Notes: a model not told the origin generated them from the sequence alone. Counted from the first letter of the stretch, positions 1 to 8,281 are shown. The stretch: 32,956 nucleotides of DNA from Myxococcaceae bacterium (GCA_017881265.1 JADGRA010000058.1:1-32956); one strand, 5' to 3'. A program made the numbers and translations.

Positions 1-1
1 G

Positions 2-1111
2 CGGCGAGCCGGGCCGCGTCCGCCCCCGCGCGAAGCGGCCCCCGCTCCGTCCGGGGGTACCGCTGCGGCGCGCCTGGAGTGGGGCGCGGCGGACGGCGGG
101 CGCGTCAGCCTCGAGCAGCTGGCCGCCCTGGTGCTGCGGCTGGCCGCGGTGCACGCCACGGCGCGGCTGGAACTCCGCGCCGGGGAGACGCTGCGCATCC
201 TCTGGCTGCAGGACGGGGCGCTGGTGGGGGCTGCCTCCACGCACCCGGCCGAGTCGCTGGTGCAGGTGGCGCTGGGCGACGGCCTTCTGGACGGCGCGAC
301 GGCGGCACAGGCCCGGGCCTCCCGCCTTCCGGACGAGGCCCTGGCGGCCGAGTTGGTGGACCGCGGCGCCCTCCGGGAGGACGAGGTGGTGCCGCTTCTG
401 CAGCGCTGTACCGAGGCCCGGGCCCTGGAGGCCCTCTCGGAACGGGACAGCGCCTACCGGCTGGCCGCGGACGACGCCCCGCCCACCGGCGGCTGCGCCC
501 CCGCCCGGCCCCTGCAGGCCGTGCTGGCCGAGGCGCTTCACCGGACGCTGACGCCCGAGGAGGTGGCAGCGCGCAGCCAGGGCCCCCACGCCATTCCCCA
601 GCGGCTGCGGTGGGAGGACCTTCTGCCCTTCGAATTCAAAGAGCGCGAGCGGCGCCTCCTCGAGGCGGTGGACGGCGAGCGCACGGTGCTCGAGCTGTTG
701 AGCCGCAGCGGCATCCGCCAGGAGCTGGGCCTGCGCGCGCTGGCGGTGGCGGAGGTGCTGGGCCTCCTCGAGGTGGCCGCCCCAGAGACGGCCGCCGCCC
801 CAGCGGTGGACCCGGGCGTCGAATTGGAGCGGCTGCAGCAGAAGTGGACGGCCGCCGAGGAGGCGGACTACTTCAGCGTCCTCGGGCTTCCCAGAAACGC
901 CGGGACGGAGGAAGTCCAAAGGGCCCATGCGCGGCTCGCCGCGGAGTTCCACCCGCTGCGCTACGCGGGGCACCCGGACCCGGAAGTGCCGGCCCGGGCC
1001 GCCCGCCTCCAGTCGCTGCTGGACGAGGCGGCCTCCGCCCTCGGTGACGAGCGGCTGCGCCAGGCCTACGCGCGCTCCCTCGTGGACTCCGAGGGCACCA
1101 CCCGTGGTTAA
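2..1111 (+). CDS. DUF4388 (PATAN-like) and degenerate J-domain protein, 5' truncated
   Basis: The reading frame is open to the left edge of the window, so the true start lies outside; the GTG at 131 falls inside the conserved domain and is probably not the start. The visible part is about 369 residues. Its first 70 or so residues resemble DUF4388 (a short helix, then a strand with 'LQDGALVGA', then 'ESLVQVALGDGLL'). A middle part resembles the winged-helix-like segments seen in such regulators ('ERRLLEAVDGERTVLELLSRSGI'). The last 75 residues look like a J domain ('DYFSVLGLPRNAGTEEVQRAHARLA'). The HPD tripeptide needed to stimulate DnaK reads HPL here ('FHPLRY'), so the J domain may not work as a co-chaperone. 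DUF4388 proteins are abundant in myxobacteria and linked to regulation and motility; the exact role here is unknown. def follows after 13 bp. Confidence 0.8.
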   Translation, partial: RRAGPRPPPREAAPAPSGGTAAARLEWGAADGGRVSLEQLAALVLRLAAVHATARLELRAGETLRILWLQDGALVGAASTHPAESLVQVALGDGLLDGATAAQARASRLPDEALAAELVDRGALREDEVVPLLQRCTEARALEALSERDSAYRLAADDAPPTGGCAPARPLQAVLAEALHRTLTPEEVAARSQGPHAIPQRLRWEDLLPFEFKERERRLLEAVDGERTVLELLSRSGIRQELGLRALAVAEVLGLLEVAAPETAAAPAVDPGVELERLQQKWTAAEEADYFSVLGLPRNAGTEEVQRAHARLAAEFHPLRYAGHPDPEVPARAARLQSLLDEAASALGDERLRQAYARSLVDSEGTTRG

Positions 1112-1124
1112 CTTCTAGCCCGGC

Positions 1125-1667
1125 ATGGTGCGCGACATTCTCCTCTGGCCCCACCCCCTGCTGTCCCAGGTGGCGGCTCCCGTGGACGCAGTGGACGCGT
1201 CCGTGCAGGCGCTCATCGGCGACCTCTTCGACACCATGTACGCCGCGCCGGGCGTCGGGCTGGCGGCGCCCCAGCTGGGCGTCCTGCGCCAAGTCATCGT
1301 CTTGGACACCCGGGCGCGGCAGCCGGAGTCGTGTCCCATCGCCATGGTGAACCCCCGCCTGGTCGCCCTGGCCGGCACCACCACCTACCGCGAGGGCTGT
1401 CTGTCCATTCCCGGGGAGGCCGAGGAGGTGGAGCGCGCGGAGCGCGTCAGCGTCGAGTACCTGGACGAGTTGGGCCAGCCCCAGCGCCTGGACTGTGAGG
1501 GGCTTTTGGCCATCGCCGTGCAGCACGAGACGGACCACCTGGTGGGCCGCGTGTACCTCGACCATCTCTCCCCGCTGACGCGCGCCCTCATCCGCCAGCG
1601 CATGCGCCGGCGGAAGCGGGAGCGGGCATCGGCCCGCCCGGCGGCGCCGGTGGGCGAGGCCCTCTGA
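1125..1667 (+). CDS. def: Peptide deformylase
   Basis: This enzyme removes the formyl group from the initiator methionine of nascent proteins in the cytoplasm. All three family motifs are present in the 180-residue product: GVGLAAPQ (43-50), EGCLS (90-94, metal-ligand Cys92) and HETDH (134-138, two metal-ligand His and the catalytic Glu). The last motif usually reads HEIDH or HEMDH, so Thr136 is a minor variant. Length is normal, with an arginine-rich C-terminal tail (RQRMRRRKRER). The ATG at 1125 lies 13 bp after the upstream stop, so co-transcription with the DUF4388/J-like gene is likely. def is often beside fmt, which is not seen here. Confidence 0.95.
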   Translation: MVRDILLWPHPLLSQVAAPVDAVDASVQALIGDLFDTMYAAPGVGLAAPQLGVLRQVIVLDTRARQPESCPIAMVNPRLVALAGTTTYREGCLSIPGEAEEVERAERVSVEYLDELGQPQRLDCEGLLAIAVQHETDHLVGRVYLDHLSPLTRALIRQRMRRRKRERASARPAAPVGEAL

Positions 1668-1722
1668 GGCAACAGAGGAGTCGCCCCCCCCCGGGGAACT
1701 CGGGTGGCGCACCTCCCCCGCG

Positions 1723-3156
1723 CTAAGGCCTCGCCTCGGCGGCCCGGCGTGACCGCAGCAACACGAAGACGGGAAGGCCCGCAGCCATGAGCGCCAGGGC
1801 CGCGACGACCTCGACGCTGCCGCGGACAATGACGGTGACGAGGAGCCAGAGCGTCCCGACGAGAAACAGGGCCGGAATCGCCCGATGAACAGCTTGGACG
1901 TGCGGGTCAGGCGCCCGCTTGCCTCTGCCCCACCAGAGAAGGCCGATGGCGTTGAGCGCGTAGAACAACAGGTAGCCGAAGGCTGCCATGTTGGTGAGTC
2001 GGTCATAGTTCCCGATGAGCGCCAGGGCAGCGCCGACGCTGGCGAAGGAGGCGATGGCAACGACGGGGGTGTGGGTAACCGCCGAAACGCTGCCCAGGCT
2101 CCGCGGGAACAGACCGTCGCGCGCCATCGCGAAGAACACGCGGGGGACCGACAGCATGTTGCAATGCAAGGTGCCCAGTGCAGAAACCATGAACAGCAGG
2201 GGTAGCAGCATCCCCACGCGCGGCCCGAGCGCAGCCACCGCCGCGCGGCTGGCCACACTCGGCGCTGCTGGATAGGCCGTAGAGTTGGCCGTCAGGATTT
2301 CTTGCATCGGCAGGACGTGGAGATAGGCCACGTTCAGTGCGACATAGAGACCGATGACCGTGAGAATCCCCATCACCAGCGCCCAGGGCAGAGTCCGGGT
2401 TGGCGCCTGCACTTCGCCGCCGACCATCGCAACGTTCGCCCAACCGTTGTAAGCGGCGACCGCGGCGAGCACGGCAGCGCTGAAGGCGCTCGGGCCGGTC
2501 GAATGCGGGTCCAGGTCTTGAACGGTGCTCATCGAGGCTGGCTGCCCAAACAGGGCCACCGCACCAATGAGACTCAGCAGGCCCAAGACCTTGACCGACG
2601 TGACCCAAGTCTGGAACCGCCCGGCTTTGCCGACCCCGCGGATGTTGAGGATGGCGAGCCCAGCAATGACGAGCACGGCGATCAGCTGTCGAGGCCCAAA
2701 ATCGATTGCCAACGGCTGGCCTCGCCAGGGAATTGTCAGGGACCACCAGGCGGCGGAGAGCGGGATGAGGTCGGATAGGAAGACCGTCACTGCGACCGAC
2801 AGGGCAGCGACCGTCCCGATGCCGACTGTCAGACGCATCCAGCCGAAGAGAAAAGCAGGCAACTCTCCCAGCGTGACTCTTAGAAACGCGTACTCGCCGC
2901 CAGACCGTGGAATTCGTGAAGCCAGCTCGGCATAGGTGAGAGCACCAGCGAGACTCAACAGGCCCGTCAGGGTCCAGACCGCGATGATTGACGCCGGTGC
3001 ACGAACGAACTGCGCAATCGAAGCAGGTCGAATGTACACGCCGGTGCCGAGCACGCCGCCGACCACAATCGCCAGCGCCTGCCAGCGGGTGAGACCGCGA
3101 ACTAGGCCCGTCTCAGAAGTTTGAGTTTGCCGCGTCGCTTCGGGCTGCGGATTCAC
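1723..3156 (-). CDS. APC-superfamily amino acid permease
   Basis: This is a 477-residue polytopic inner-membrane protein with about 12 hydrophobic helices. The first helix carries the APC signature region (GGVLGTGVYI, about 33-42), where the broken helix binds the amino group of the substrate. The next helices hold 'LTYAELASRIPRSGGEYAFL', typical of the LAT/APC families. The substrate cannot be told from sequence; it could be an exchanger or a symporter. The start is the GTG at 3156, chosen because an AGGGGAAG-like ribosome binding site lies just upstream. GC is lower than in the neighbours: three 60-base lines counted by hand (2521, 2761, 2881) give 37, 39 and 35 G+C, against 46 for the line at 4141 in ltaE. 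The gene may be a relatively recent acquisition. It stands alone, convergent with def. Confidence 0.9.
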   Translation of the reverse strand: MNPQPEATRQTQTSETGLVRGLTRWQALAIVVGGVLGTGVYIRPASIAQFVRAPASIIAVWTLTGLLSLAGALTYAELASRIPRSGGEYAFLRVTLGELPAFLFGWMRLTVGIGTVAALSVAVTVFLSDLIPLSAAWWSLTIPWRGQPLAIDFGPRQLIAVLVIAGLAILNIRGVGKAGRFQTWVTSVKVLGLLSLIGAVALFGQPASMSTVQDLDPHSTGPSAFSAAVLAAVAAYNGWANVAMVGGEVQAPTRTLPWALVMGILTVIGLYVALNVAYLHVLPMQEILTANSTAYPAAPSVASRAAVAALGPRVGMLLPLLFMVSALGTLHCNMLSVPRVFFAMARDGLFPRSLGSVSAVTHTPVVAIASFASVGAALALIGNYDRLTNMAAFGYLLFYALNAIGLLWWGRGKRAPDPHVQAVHRAIPALFLVGTLWLLVTVIVRGSVEVVAALALMAAGLPVFVLLRSRRAAEARP

Positions 3157-3336
3157 TCAAGTCTTCCCCTTGGTGGACGGATTGCACCAGCCGCCGGGGC
3201 GGCGTGGAGGCGCCGGGCGGCTGCGGTGAATTTGGCATCGACGATTTGCAAGTTCGCGTAGTTGCGGCTTCACCTCTGCCCCACCACAACTCAGCGGGGC
3301 TGAGGTTCGTGCCCGCGCCAAAGCCACTGCATCAGC

Positions 3337-4038
3337 CTAGCCTCGCCGACGGACCGGACGGGGGCTGCTTTTTGCCAGCGGCTCGGCCTTCGGGACCCCC
3401 ACCTTCGGGCAGAGGGCCGCCACCACGCAGCGGTCGCAGGCGGGCTTTCGGGCAAAGCAGGTCCGCCGGCCATGCCACACCAACAGCTGGTGCCCCTGGG
3501 CCCAGTCCTCCTTGGGGAAGAGGGCCTGGAGGTCCTCCTCGATGCGGTCCGGGATGAGGCTGGGGCTGAAGCCCAGTCGCCGAGCGAGGCGCCGGACGTG
3601 GGTGTCCACCGGGAAGGCCGGCTCCCCGCCGATGTGCACCGTCACCACGCCGGCCGTCTTGTTGCCGACGCCGGGCAGCGCCGCCAAGGCTGCGCGGCTA
3701 CGCGGCACCTCGCCACCATGGCTGGCCAGAAGCGCCGCCGACATGGCCTTCAGCGAGCGCGTCTTGGCCCGGAAGAAGCCGCAGCTGCGGATGAGCTTCT
3801 CCACCACCGGGGTAGGGGCGGGCGCCATCGCCCGGGCGTCGGGAAAACGGGCGAAGAGCGCGGGCGTCACTAGATTCACCCGCTTGTCGGTGCACTGGGC
3901 GGCCAGGAGGACGGCCACCAGCAACTCGAAGGGCGTCCGGTAGTCGAGTTCGATGTGGGCCACCGGCATGGCCGCGTCCAGGGCGCGCAGGACTTGGCGG
4001 GCGCGCGCTGCGCGTGCGGCATGGCTCTCGCGGGGCAT
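3337..4038 (-). CDS. nth: Endonuclease III (DNA glycosylase/AP lyase)
   Basis: This base-excision repair enzyme removes oxidised pyrimidines and cuts the abasic site. The 233-residue product has the helix-hairpin-helix LPGVGNKTA (121-129) with catalytic Lys127, and PVDTH (143-147) with catalytic Asp145. Four cysteines at 194, 201, 204 and 210 have the C-x6-C-x2-C-x5-C spacing of the [4Fe-4S] loop. The C-terminal tail beyond the cluster is basic and slightly longer than in E. coli Nth. The start ATG is only 33 bp from the divergent ltaE start, so the two genes share a very short control region. Confidence 0.96.
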   Translation of the reverse strand: MPRESHAARAARARQVLRALDAAMPVAHIELDYRTPFELLVAVLLAAQCTDKRVNLVTPALFARFPDARAMAPAPTPVVEKLIRSCGFFRAKTRSLKAMSAALLASHGGEVPRSRAALAALPGVGNKTAGVVTVHIGGEPAFPVDTHVRRLARRLGFSPSLIPDRIEEDLQALFPKEDWAQGHQLLVWHGRRTCFARKPACDRCVVAALCPKVGVPKAEPLAKSSPRPVRRRG

Positions 4039-4071
4039 GGTGCGGACGCCTTATAACCTTCAGCTACTCCC
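4039..4071. promoter_or_regulatory. Short divergent nth/ltaE promoter region with palindromic TTATAA
   Basis: The 33 bp between the two divergent start codons contain TTATAA at 4051-4056, which is self-complementary. Read rightwards it gives TATAAC, and leftwards TATAAG, each close to a -10 box. Start sites expected 6-8 bp further on would give leaders of only a few bases for both genes. No convincing -35 box is visible on either side. A shared, symmetric -10 is an inference from position and sequence. Confidence 0.4.
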
Positions 4072-5124
4072 ATGCCTTCGCACCCCGCCGACTTTCGCTC
4101 CGACACCGTCACCCGTCCCACCCCGGCCATGCGCGCCGCCATGGCGGCGGCCGAGGTGGGCGACGACGTCTACGGGGAGGACCCCACCGTGCGCCGCCTG
4201 GAGGAGGCGATCGCCGAGCGGCTGGGGCACGAGGCTGGCCTCTTCGTCCCTTCCGGGACGCAAGGGAACCAGATTGCGGTGGGCGTCTTCTGCCGCCCCG
4301 GCGACGAGGTGCTGCTGGACGCCAACAGCCATCCGGTGCACTACGAGGGAGGCGCGGTGGCCGCGCTGTGGGGCGCCCAAATCCACCCGCTCGTCTCCAC
4401 CCGCGGCATCTTCACCGAGGCGCAGGTGGAGGCCGCGGTGCGCCGGGAGGACGACCATGCGCCGCGTAGCCGCCTCCTCATCCTGGAAAACACCCACAAC
4501 CGTGGCGGCGGCACGGTGTGGCCGCTGGAGACCTTCCGTCGCGCGGTGGCTGTGGCGCGTGCACATGGCCTGTCCGTCCACCTCGACGGGGCCCGGCTGT
4601 GGAATGCCGAGGCCGCCACCGGCCTCAGCGTGCGCAGCTGGGCCGAGCTCGCCGACTCCGCCACGGTGGCCTTCAGCAAGGGGCTCGGCGCCCCGGTGGG
4701 TTCAGTGCTTGCGGGCAGCCGCGACTTCATCCGCCAGGCCCGCCGGCTGCGGAAGCGCCTGGGCGGCGGCATGCGCCAGGCCGGCATCCTCGCCGCGGGC
4801 GCGCTGCACGCCCTGGAGCACCACGTGGCGCGCCTGACTGAAGACCATCGCCACGCGCGCCTCCTCGCCGAGGGTCTCTCGGCCCTCCCCGGCGTGGAGG
4901 TGGACCTCGCGCGGGTGGAAACCAACATGGTGTATGCCGACTTCCCCTGTCCGGCCGAGCAGGCCGTGGCCCGCCTGCGGGAGGCGTCCGTGCTGGCCCA
5001 CGCCGTCGGCCCGGGCACGCTGCGCTTCGTCTGCCACCTGGACGTGGGTGCAGCCGACGTCCAGCGGGCCGTCGAGGCCGCCGGCCGTCTGGTGGCGGAC
5101 GTCGCCCGGCCAACCCCGGGGTGA
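4072..5124 (+). CDS. ltaE: Low-specificity L-threonine aldolase (PLP enzyme)
   Basis: The enzyme cleaves L-threonine or allo-threonine to glycine and acetaldehyde using pyridoxal phosphate. The 350-residue product opens with the family signature FRSDTVTRPTPAMR (8-21) and DDVYGEDPT (31-39). It carries HLDGAR (170-175, Asp172 for the cofactor nitrogen) and FSKGLGAPVGS (201-211), whose Lys203 should hold PLP. Length and motif order fit beta-eliminating fold-type I aldolases. The gene is divergent from nth, and an M23 peptidase gene begins 33 bp after its stop, perhaps on the same transcript, though no functional link is obvious. Confidence 0.93.
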   Translation: MPSHPADFRSDTVTRPTPAMRAAMAAAEVGDDVYGEDPTVRRLEEAIAERLGHEAGLFVPSGTQGNQIAVGVFCRPGDEVLLDANSHPVHYEGGAVAALWGAQIHPLVSTRGIFTEAQVEAAVRREDDHAPRSRLLILENTHNRGGGTVWPLETFRRAVAVARAHGLSVHLDGARLWNAEAATGLSVRSWAELADSATVAFSKGLGAPVGSVLAGSRDFIRQARRLRKRLGGGMRQAGILAAGALHALEHHVARLTEDHRHARLLAEGLSALPGVEVDLARVETNMVYADFPCPAEQAVARLREASVLAHAVGPGTLRFVCHLDVGAADVQRAVEAAGRLVADVARPTPG

Positions 5125-5157
5125 AGGCGGATTAATGCCTTTGCAGGGGGGGCCGAG

Positions 5158-6168
5158 GTGGGTAGAAGTCGCCCCCTCTTGCACCGTTCCCCACTCGCCC
5201 CGCTGCTCGCCCTCGGCCTCACCGGGTGTGCCACCGCCCAGCTGGCAGCGCCGCCTCTCACCCTGACGCCGGCCACCCGCCTGGGCGAGGAGGCGCCGCC
5301 CGTCGCCGTGGCGCCCCCACCCCCGCCCGACGTGCTGCCCCTTCCGGTGGAGCCCGTGCCCGGGGACATTCTCCGCGAGCGCCTGGTGCGCTTCGTCGCC
5401 GACGCGCAGGTGGCGCGCGCGATGGCCTTGCCGGGCGACGCCATGCCCAGCGCCCAGCTGGCCCGCTGGGAAGCAGTCGTCACGGACGTGGAACGGTTTC
5501 TGGCGACCGAGACGTCGGCGGATGACGTCTCGGCCGTCCGGGCGCTGGTGCAAGCCGTGCTGGAATTGGACGCGCGGGCCTACCGCGAGGTGCCGGAGCC
5601 GCTGGGGGACGGCATCCAGGCACGCCTTGCCGCCCTGGAGGCGCGCTTCGCGCTGGTCAGCCCGGCCGCGGTGGGGCGGGCCGGCTACCGCTGGCCACTC
5701 TCCACCGTCCGGGTGACGAGCCGCTTCGGCAAGCGCTTTCACCCCATCCAGCGGCGCTGGAAGCTGCATGCCGGCGTGGACCTGGCGGCGGACCACAATG
5801 AGCCCGTGCTGGCCGCGGGCGCGGGCATGGTGGTGCGGGCCGGGTGGACGGCCGGCTACGGCTACGAGGTGGAGATTCAGCACGCCGCCGGGTTGCTGAC
5901 GCGCTACAGCCACCTCGCATCGCCGCTGGTGCTGGAGGGGACGTCGGTGCAGGCCGGGGATGCGCTTGGCCTCGCCGGGCGGACGGGGTCGGCCACCGGA
6001 GTGCACCTGCACTTCGAGTTTGTCCGGGCCGGGGTGCCGCGAGACCCGCTCAAGGAGTTCCGCAAGCTGGTGGCCGCGCCCGCGCCCAGGGTCGTCATCC
6101 TCACCCCGCCGCCACAGCAGCGGGGGAAGAAGGCGAAAGACGTACACGCCGAGGAGCCGGGCGCCTGA
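5158..6168 (+). CDS. M23 (LytM-like) metallopeptidase lipoprotein
   Basis: This is a probable peptidoglycan endopeptidase. A short signal sequence ends in the lipobox LTGC (Cys24), so the mature protein should be lipid-anchored. A proline-rich linker (about 45-70) and a helical segment (about 70-170) precede the M23 domain at about 180-300. The expected zinc ligands are present: His204 and Asp208 in HAGVD, and His285 in HLHFE. The catalytic histidines correspond to His252 and His283, so the enzyme looks active rather than being a degenerate EnvC/NlpD-type activator. The start is GTG at 5158, 33 bp after ltaE. The basic and alanine-rich C-terminal tail lies outside the domain. It is followed 31 bp later by a beta-helix protein gene, which also appears exported. 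Confidence 0.88.
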   Translation: MGRSRPLLHRSPLAPLLALGLTGCATAQLAAPPLTLTPATRLGEEAPPVAVAPPPPPDVLPLPVEPVPGDILRERLVRFVADAQVARAMALPGDAMPSAQLARWEAVVTDVERFLATETSADDVSAVRALVQAVLELDARAYREVPEPLGDGIQARLAALEARFALVSPAAVGRAGYRWPLSTVRVTSRFGKRFHPIQRRWKLHAGVDLAADHNEPVLAAGAGMVVRAGWTAGYGYEVEIQHAAGLLTRYSHLASPLVLEGTSVQAGDALGLAGRTGSATGVHLHFEFVRAGVPRDPLKEFRKLVAAPAPRVVILTPPPQQRGKKAKDVHAEEPGA

Positions 6169-6181
6169 GCCCGGTCGGGCT

Positions 6182-6202
6182 ACACTCTTCCTTAAGAGTG
6201 TG
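6182..6202 (+). promoter_or_regulatory. RNA hairpin covering the start codon of the beta-helix gene
   Basis: ACACTCTT (6182-6189) and AAGAGTGT (6194-6201) form a perfect 8-bp inverted repeat with a 4-base loop. The right arm contains the AAGAG purine stretch and runs into the GTG start at 6200-6202. There is no T-run afterwards, so a terminator is less likely than a structure that hides the start. It could limit translation unless opened by ribosomes arriving from the upstream gene or by temperature. The structure is seen; the function is inferred. Confidence 0.45.
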
Positions 6203-7678
6203 AGCGCCCCTCGCGTCGCGTCGTTGTGGTGGCAGGCGCTGCTTGGGGCGAGCCTCCTCTTGCTTGCCCAGTCCTGCCGCAGCGCACGGACGCATGGCGA
6301 GGCTGAGGTGCCCGCGCCTGCCCCGGCCTCCCCCGTGCTCGAGCTGTGGGTGGACGCCGCCGTTGCGCCCGGTGGCGACGGGAGTCGCCCCCGTCCATTG
6401 CGACGCCTGCAGGACGCGCTGGTGGTGCCAGCGCCCAGCCGACGGGTCCACCTGGCAGCTGGCCTGTACACGGGCCCCTTCGTCGCGACCGACGGCACGC
6501 AGCTGGTGGGTGGGAGCGCGGCGGTCCTCACCGCGGCAGCCGGCGTCACCGTGCTGGAAGCCCGGGGCACGGTGAGTCTGGAGCGGGTGCTGGTCCAGGG
6601 CGGGACGCTGGGCGTCCGCGGCACTGGCGCGCTGCGGCTGACCCAGGTGCAGTTCAGCGGCCAGCGCCTCGGCGCCCTGCTGTTGGCCGGGGGTGGCACG
6701 TTGCAGGCCACCACGTGCCGCTTCGAGGCCAGCGTCAGCGAAGGGGTGGCGGTCGCGCTCGAGCCCGGGGTGCGCGTGCAGCTGTCCGGCTGCACCTTCG
6801 AAGGGCCCTGGCGCCGCGGCGTGGAAGCGCGAGCGCCGGCCGTCCTCTCCATTGCCGGGACCGGTTTTCGCGGGCCGGTGACGGCTCTCCACCTGCGCGG
6901 CGGCAGCGCTGAGCTGTCGGACGTCACCATCGGCGAGGGTCGCGGGCCCGCGCTGTACGTCACCTCCGGGACGCTGGGGCTTCACCGCGTCCAGGTGAGC
7001 GGCCACGAGTACGCGCTGCTCACCGGGACGGACGCGGTGGTGGAGGGCGAGGACGTGACGTCCACGCGCGCCGACCGCGCCGGCGTCGGGCTGGTGCATG
7101 CCAAGGCGCACTTCCGGCGCCTCACCATCACCTCGGCCGGCACCTTCGGTGGCCTGCAATGCGTCGCCTCCGACGTGCGCGTGGAGGGACTGCGGGTGGA
7201 GGAGGTGGCAGGCCTCGGCGTCTCCCAGCGTGACGGCACCCTGACTCTCGACGACGTGGTGGTGACACGCACCCGGGACCCGGACGGCACGGGCGGGGAA
7301 GGGATGCAGCTGCGCGGCGGTCGGGCCAACCTCACCAACGTCACCATCCGGCAGACGGCCGGCGCGTGCCTGCTGGCCGCCGAAGGAGCCGACGTCCGGC
7401 TCTCCCACGCCACCCTCGAGCGCTGTCACACCGCCGGGCTGGTGGCCGACACCGGTGCCCACCTCACGGCCAGCGGCGTGACGGTGGAGTCCTCCGAGGG
7501 GCCAGGCGCGGTGGCCACCGGCGCCGGGCTGCTGGTGCTGGCCACCTTCCAGGCGCTGTCCACCCAAGGCGCCGTGTGGGCCGAGTGCGCCGGGGGCACC
7601 CAGGTGCAGGCGTGGGCAGTGGCGGGCGGCCTGCCAGCGCTGCCCTGTGTGGAGGGACTCGCGGCGCCGCCGCCGTGA
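6200..7678 (+). CDS. Exported right-handed beta-helix repeat protein, putative lipoprotein
   Basis: The product is about 492 residues. The N-terminus (VASLWWQALLGASLLLLAQSC) is a signal sequence ending in a cysteine, although AQSC is a poor lipobox, so it may be a lipoprotein or simply secreted. After it comes a DUF1565-like opening ('GGDGSRPRPLRRLQDAL'), typical of proteins that list coordinates of a beta-helix. Then about 15 repeats of 20-24 residues follow, such as 'LRLTQVQFSGQRLGALLL' and 'LRGGRANLTNVTIRQTAGACLL', fitting a pectate-lyase-like parallel helix. No catalytic residues for a lyase or hydrolase can be recognised, so it may bind a polysaccharide. The GTG at 6200 is the only good in-frame start after the upstream stop; a TTG at 6224 would remove the positive N-region. 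Confidence 0.8.
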   Translation: MSAPRVASLWWQALLGASLLLLAQSCRSARTHGEAEVPAPAPASPVLELWVDAAVAPGGDGSRPRPLRRLQDALVVPAPSRRVHLAAGLYTGPFVATDGTQLVGGSAAVLTAAAGVTVLEARGTVSLERVLVQGGTLGVRGTGALRLTQVQFSGQRLGALLLAGGGTLQATTCRFEASVSEGVAVALEPGVRVQLSGCTFEGPWRRGVEARAPAVLSIAGTGFRGPVTALHLRGGSAELSDVTIGEGRGPALYVTSGTLGLHRVQVSGHEYALLTGTDAVVEGEDVTSTRADRAGVGLVHAKAHFRRLTITSAGTFGGLQCVASDVRVEGLRVEEVAGLGVSQRDGTLTLDDVVVTRTRDPDGTGGEGMQLRGGRANLTNVTIRQTAGACLLAAEGADVRLSHATLERCHTAGLVADTGAHLTASGVTVESSEGPGAVATGAGLLVLATFQALSTQGAVWAECAGGTQVQAWAVAGGLPALPCVEGLAAPPP

Positions 7679-7699
7679 CCTTCCCCGGGCGACCCTCCG

Positions 7700-8161
7700 T
7701 CAGCCCTGGCCCCCGCCCAGTGGCTTGGTGAGGAGGCGCCGGGCTGGCTCCCGGAAGCCCCGCTGTCGGTACAGGGTGAGCGCGGTCACGTTCTCCGGAC
7801 GCACCATCAGGTGCAGCGCCCGCGTGCCGCGCGACTCGGCGGTGGCCTCGGCGGCGGCGAGCAGCGCCCGGCCGAGGCCGCGCCCGCGCGCTTCGGGCAC
7901 CAGGTAGAGCTCGGTGAGGAAGCCATCCCTCCCGTTCCACTCGAGGTCGTAGCCGAAGGTGAGGACGAAGTAGCCGCACGTCACGTCGTCCACCTCGGCC
8001 AGCCCGACGAAGCCGAGCTCCGCGCTGGCGAGGAGGTTTCGCAGGGCGCTCTCCCCACGCTCCACCGTCCAGGCGATGCCCTCCAGGCGGTTGAAGTCCA
8101 CCATCATCGGCAGAAGCCGCGGGAGGTCTGCGTCGGTGGCCTGGCGGACGGTCAGCGTCAT
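7700..8161 (-). CDS. GNAT-family N-acetyltransferase
   Basis: This 153-residue protein has a single GNAT fold. The acetyl-CoA pyrophosphate-binding loop RGRGLGRA lies at 92-99 after the strand 'FLTELYLVPEA', and the C-terminal 'ENVTALTLYRQRGF' is the usual motif B region. The substrate is unknown; the size and the opening 'VRQATDADLPRLLPMM' resemble small-molecule or peptide acetyltransferases. The frame stays open upstream to 8686, but the ATG at 8161 fits the family start, while the region beyond is antisense to the DUF3887 gene. It is convergent with the beta-helix gene, 21 bp apart. Confidence 0.88.
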   Translation of the reverse strand: MTLTVRQATDADLPRLLPMMVDFNRLEGIAWTVERGESALRNLLASAELGFVGLAEVDDVTCGYFVLTFGYDLEWNGRDGFLTELYLVPEARGRGLGRALLAAAEATAESRGTRALHLMVRPENVTALTLYRQRGFREPARRLLTKPLGGGQG

Positions 8162-8281
8162 GGACGGAGCGTCCGTTGTGCGTAGCCCACCCGGGGCCCC
8201 ACCGGCCAGCCCAGGCACGGGCAGCGTCCCGCCCCCGCCCTCTGGCCGAGGAACGGCGGGAGCCGCCGTCGCGGTTTGAGG

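Noticed and set aside
3290-3304. CTCAGC/GCTGAG hairpin between nth and the permease
   Set aside because: The stem is only 6 bp and there is no U-run. It lies before the permease start, not at its end, so a terminator call is not justified.
4702-6963. A 753-codon minus-strand frame across ltaE, the M23 gene and the beta-helix gene
   Set aside because: It crosses three genes with clear motifs on the plus strand; its translation is low-complexity.
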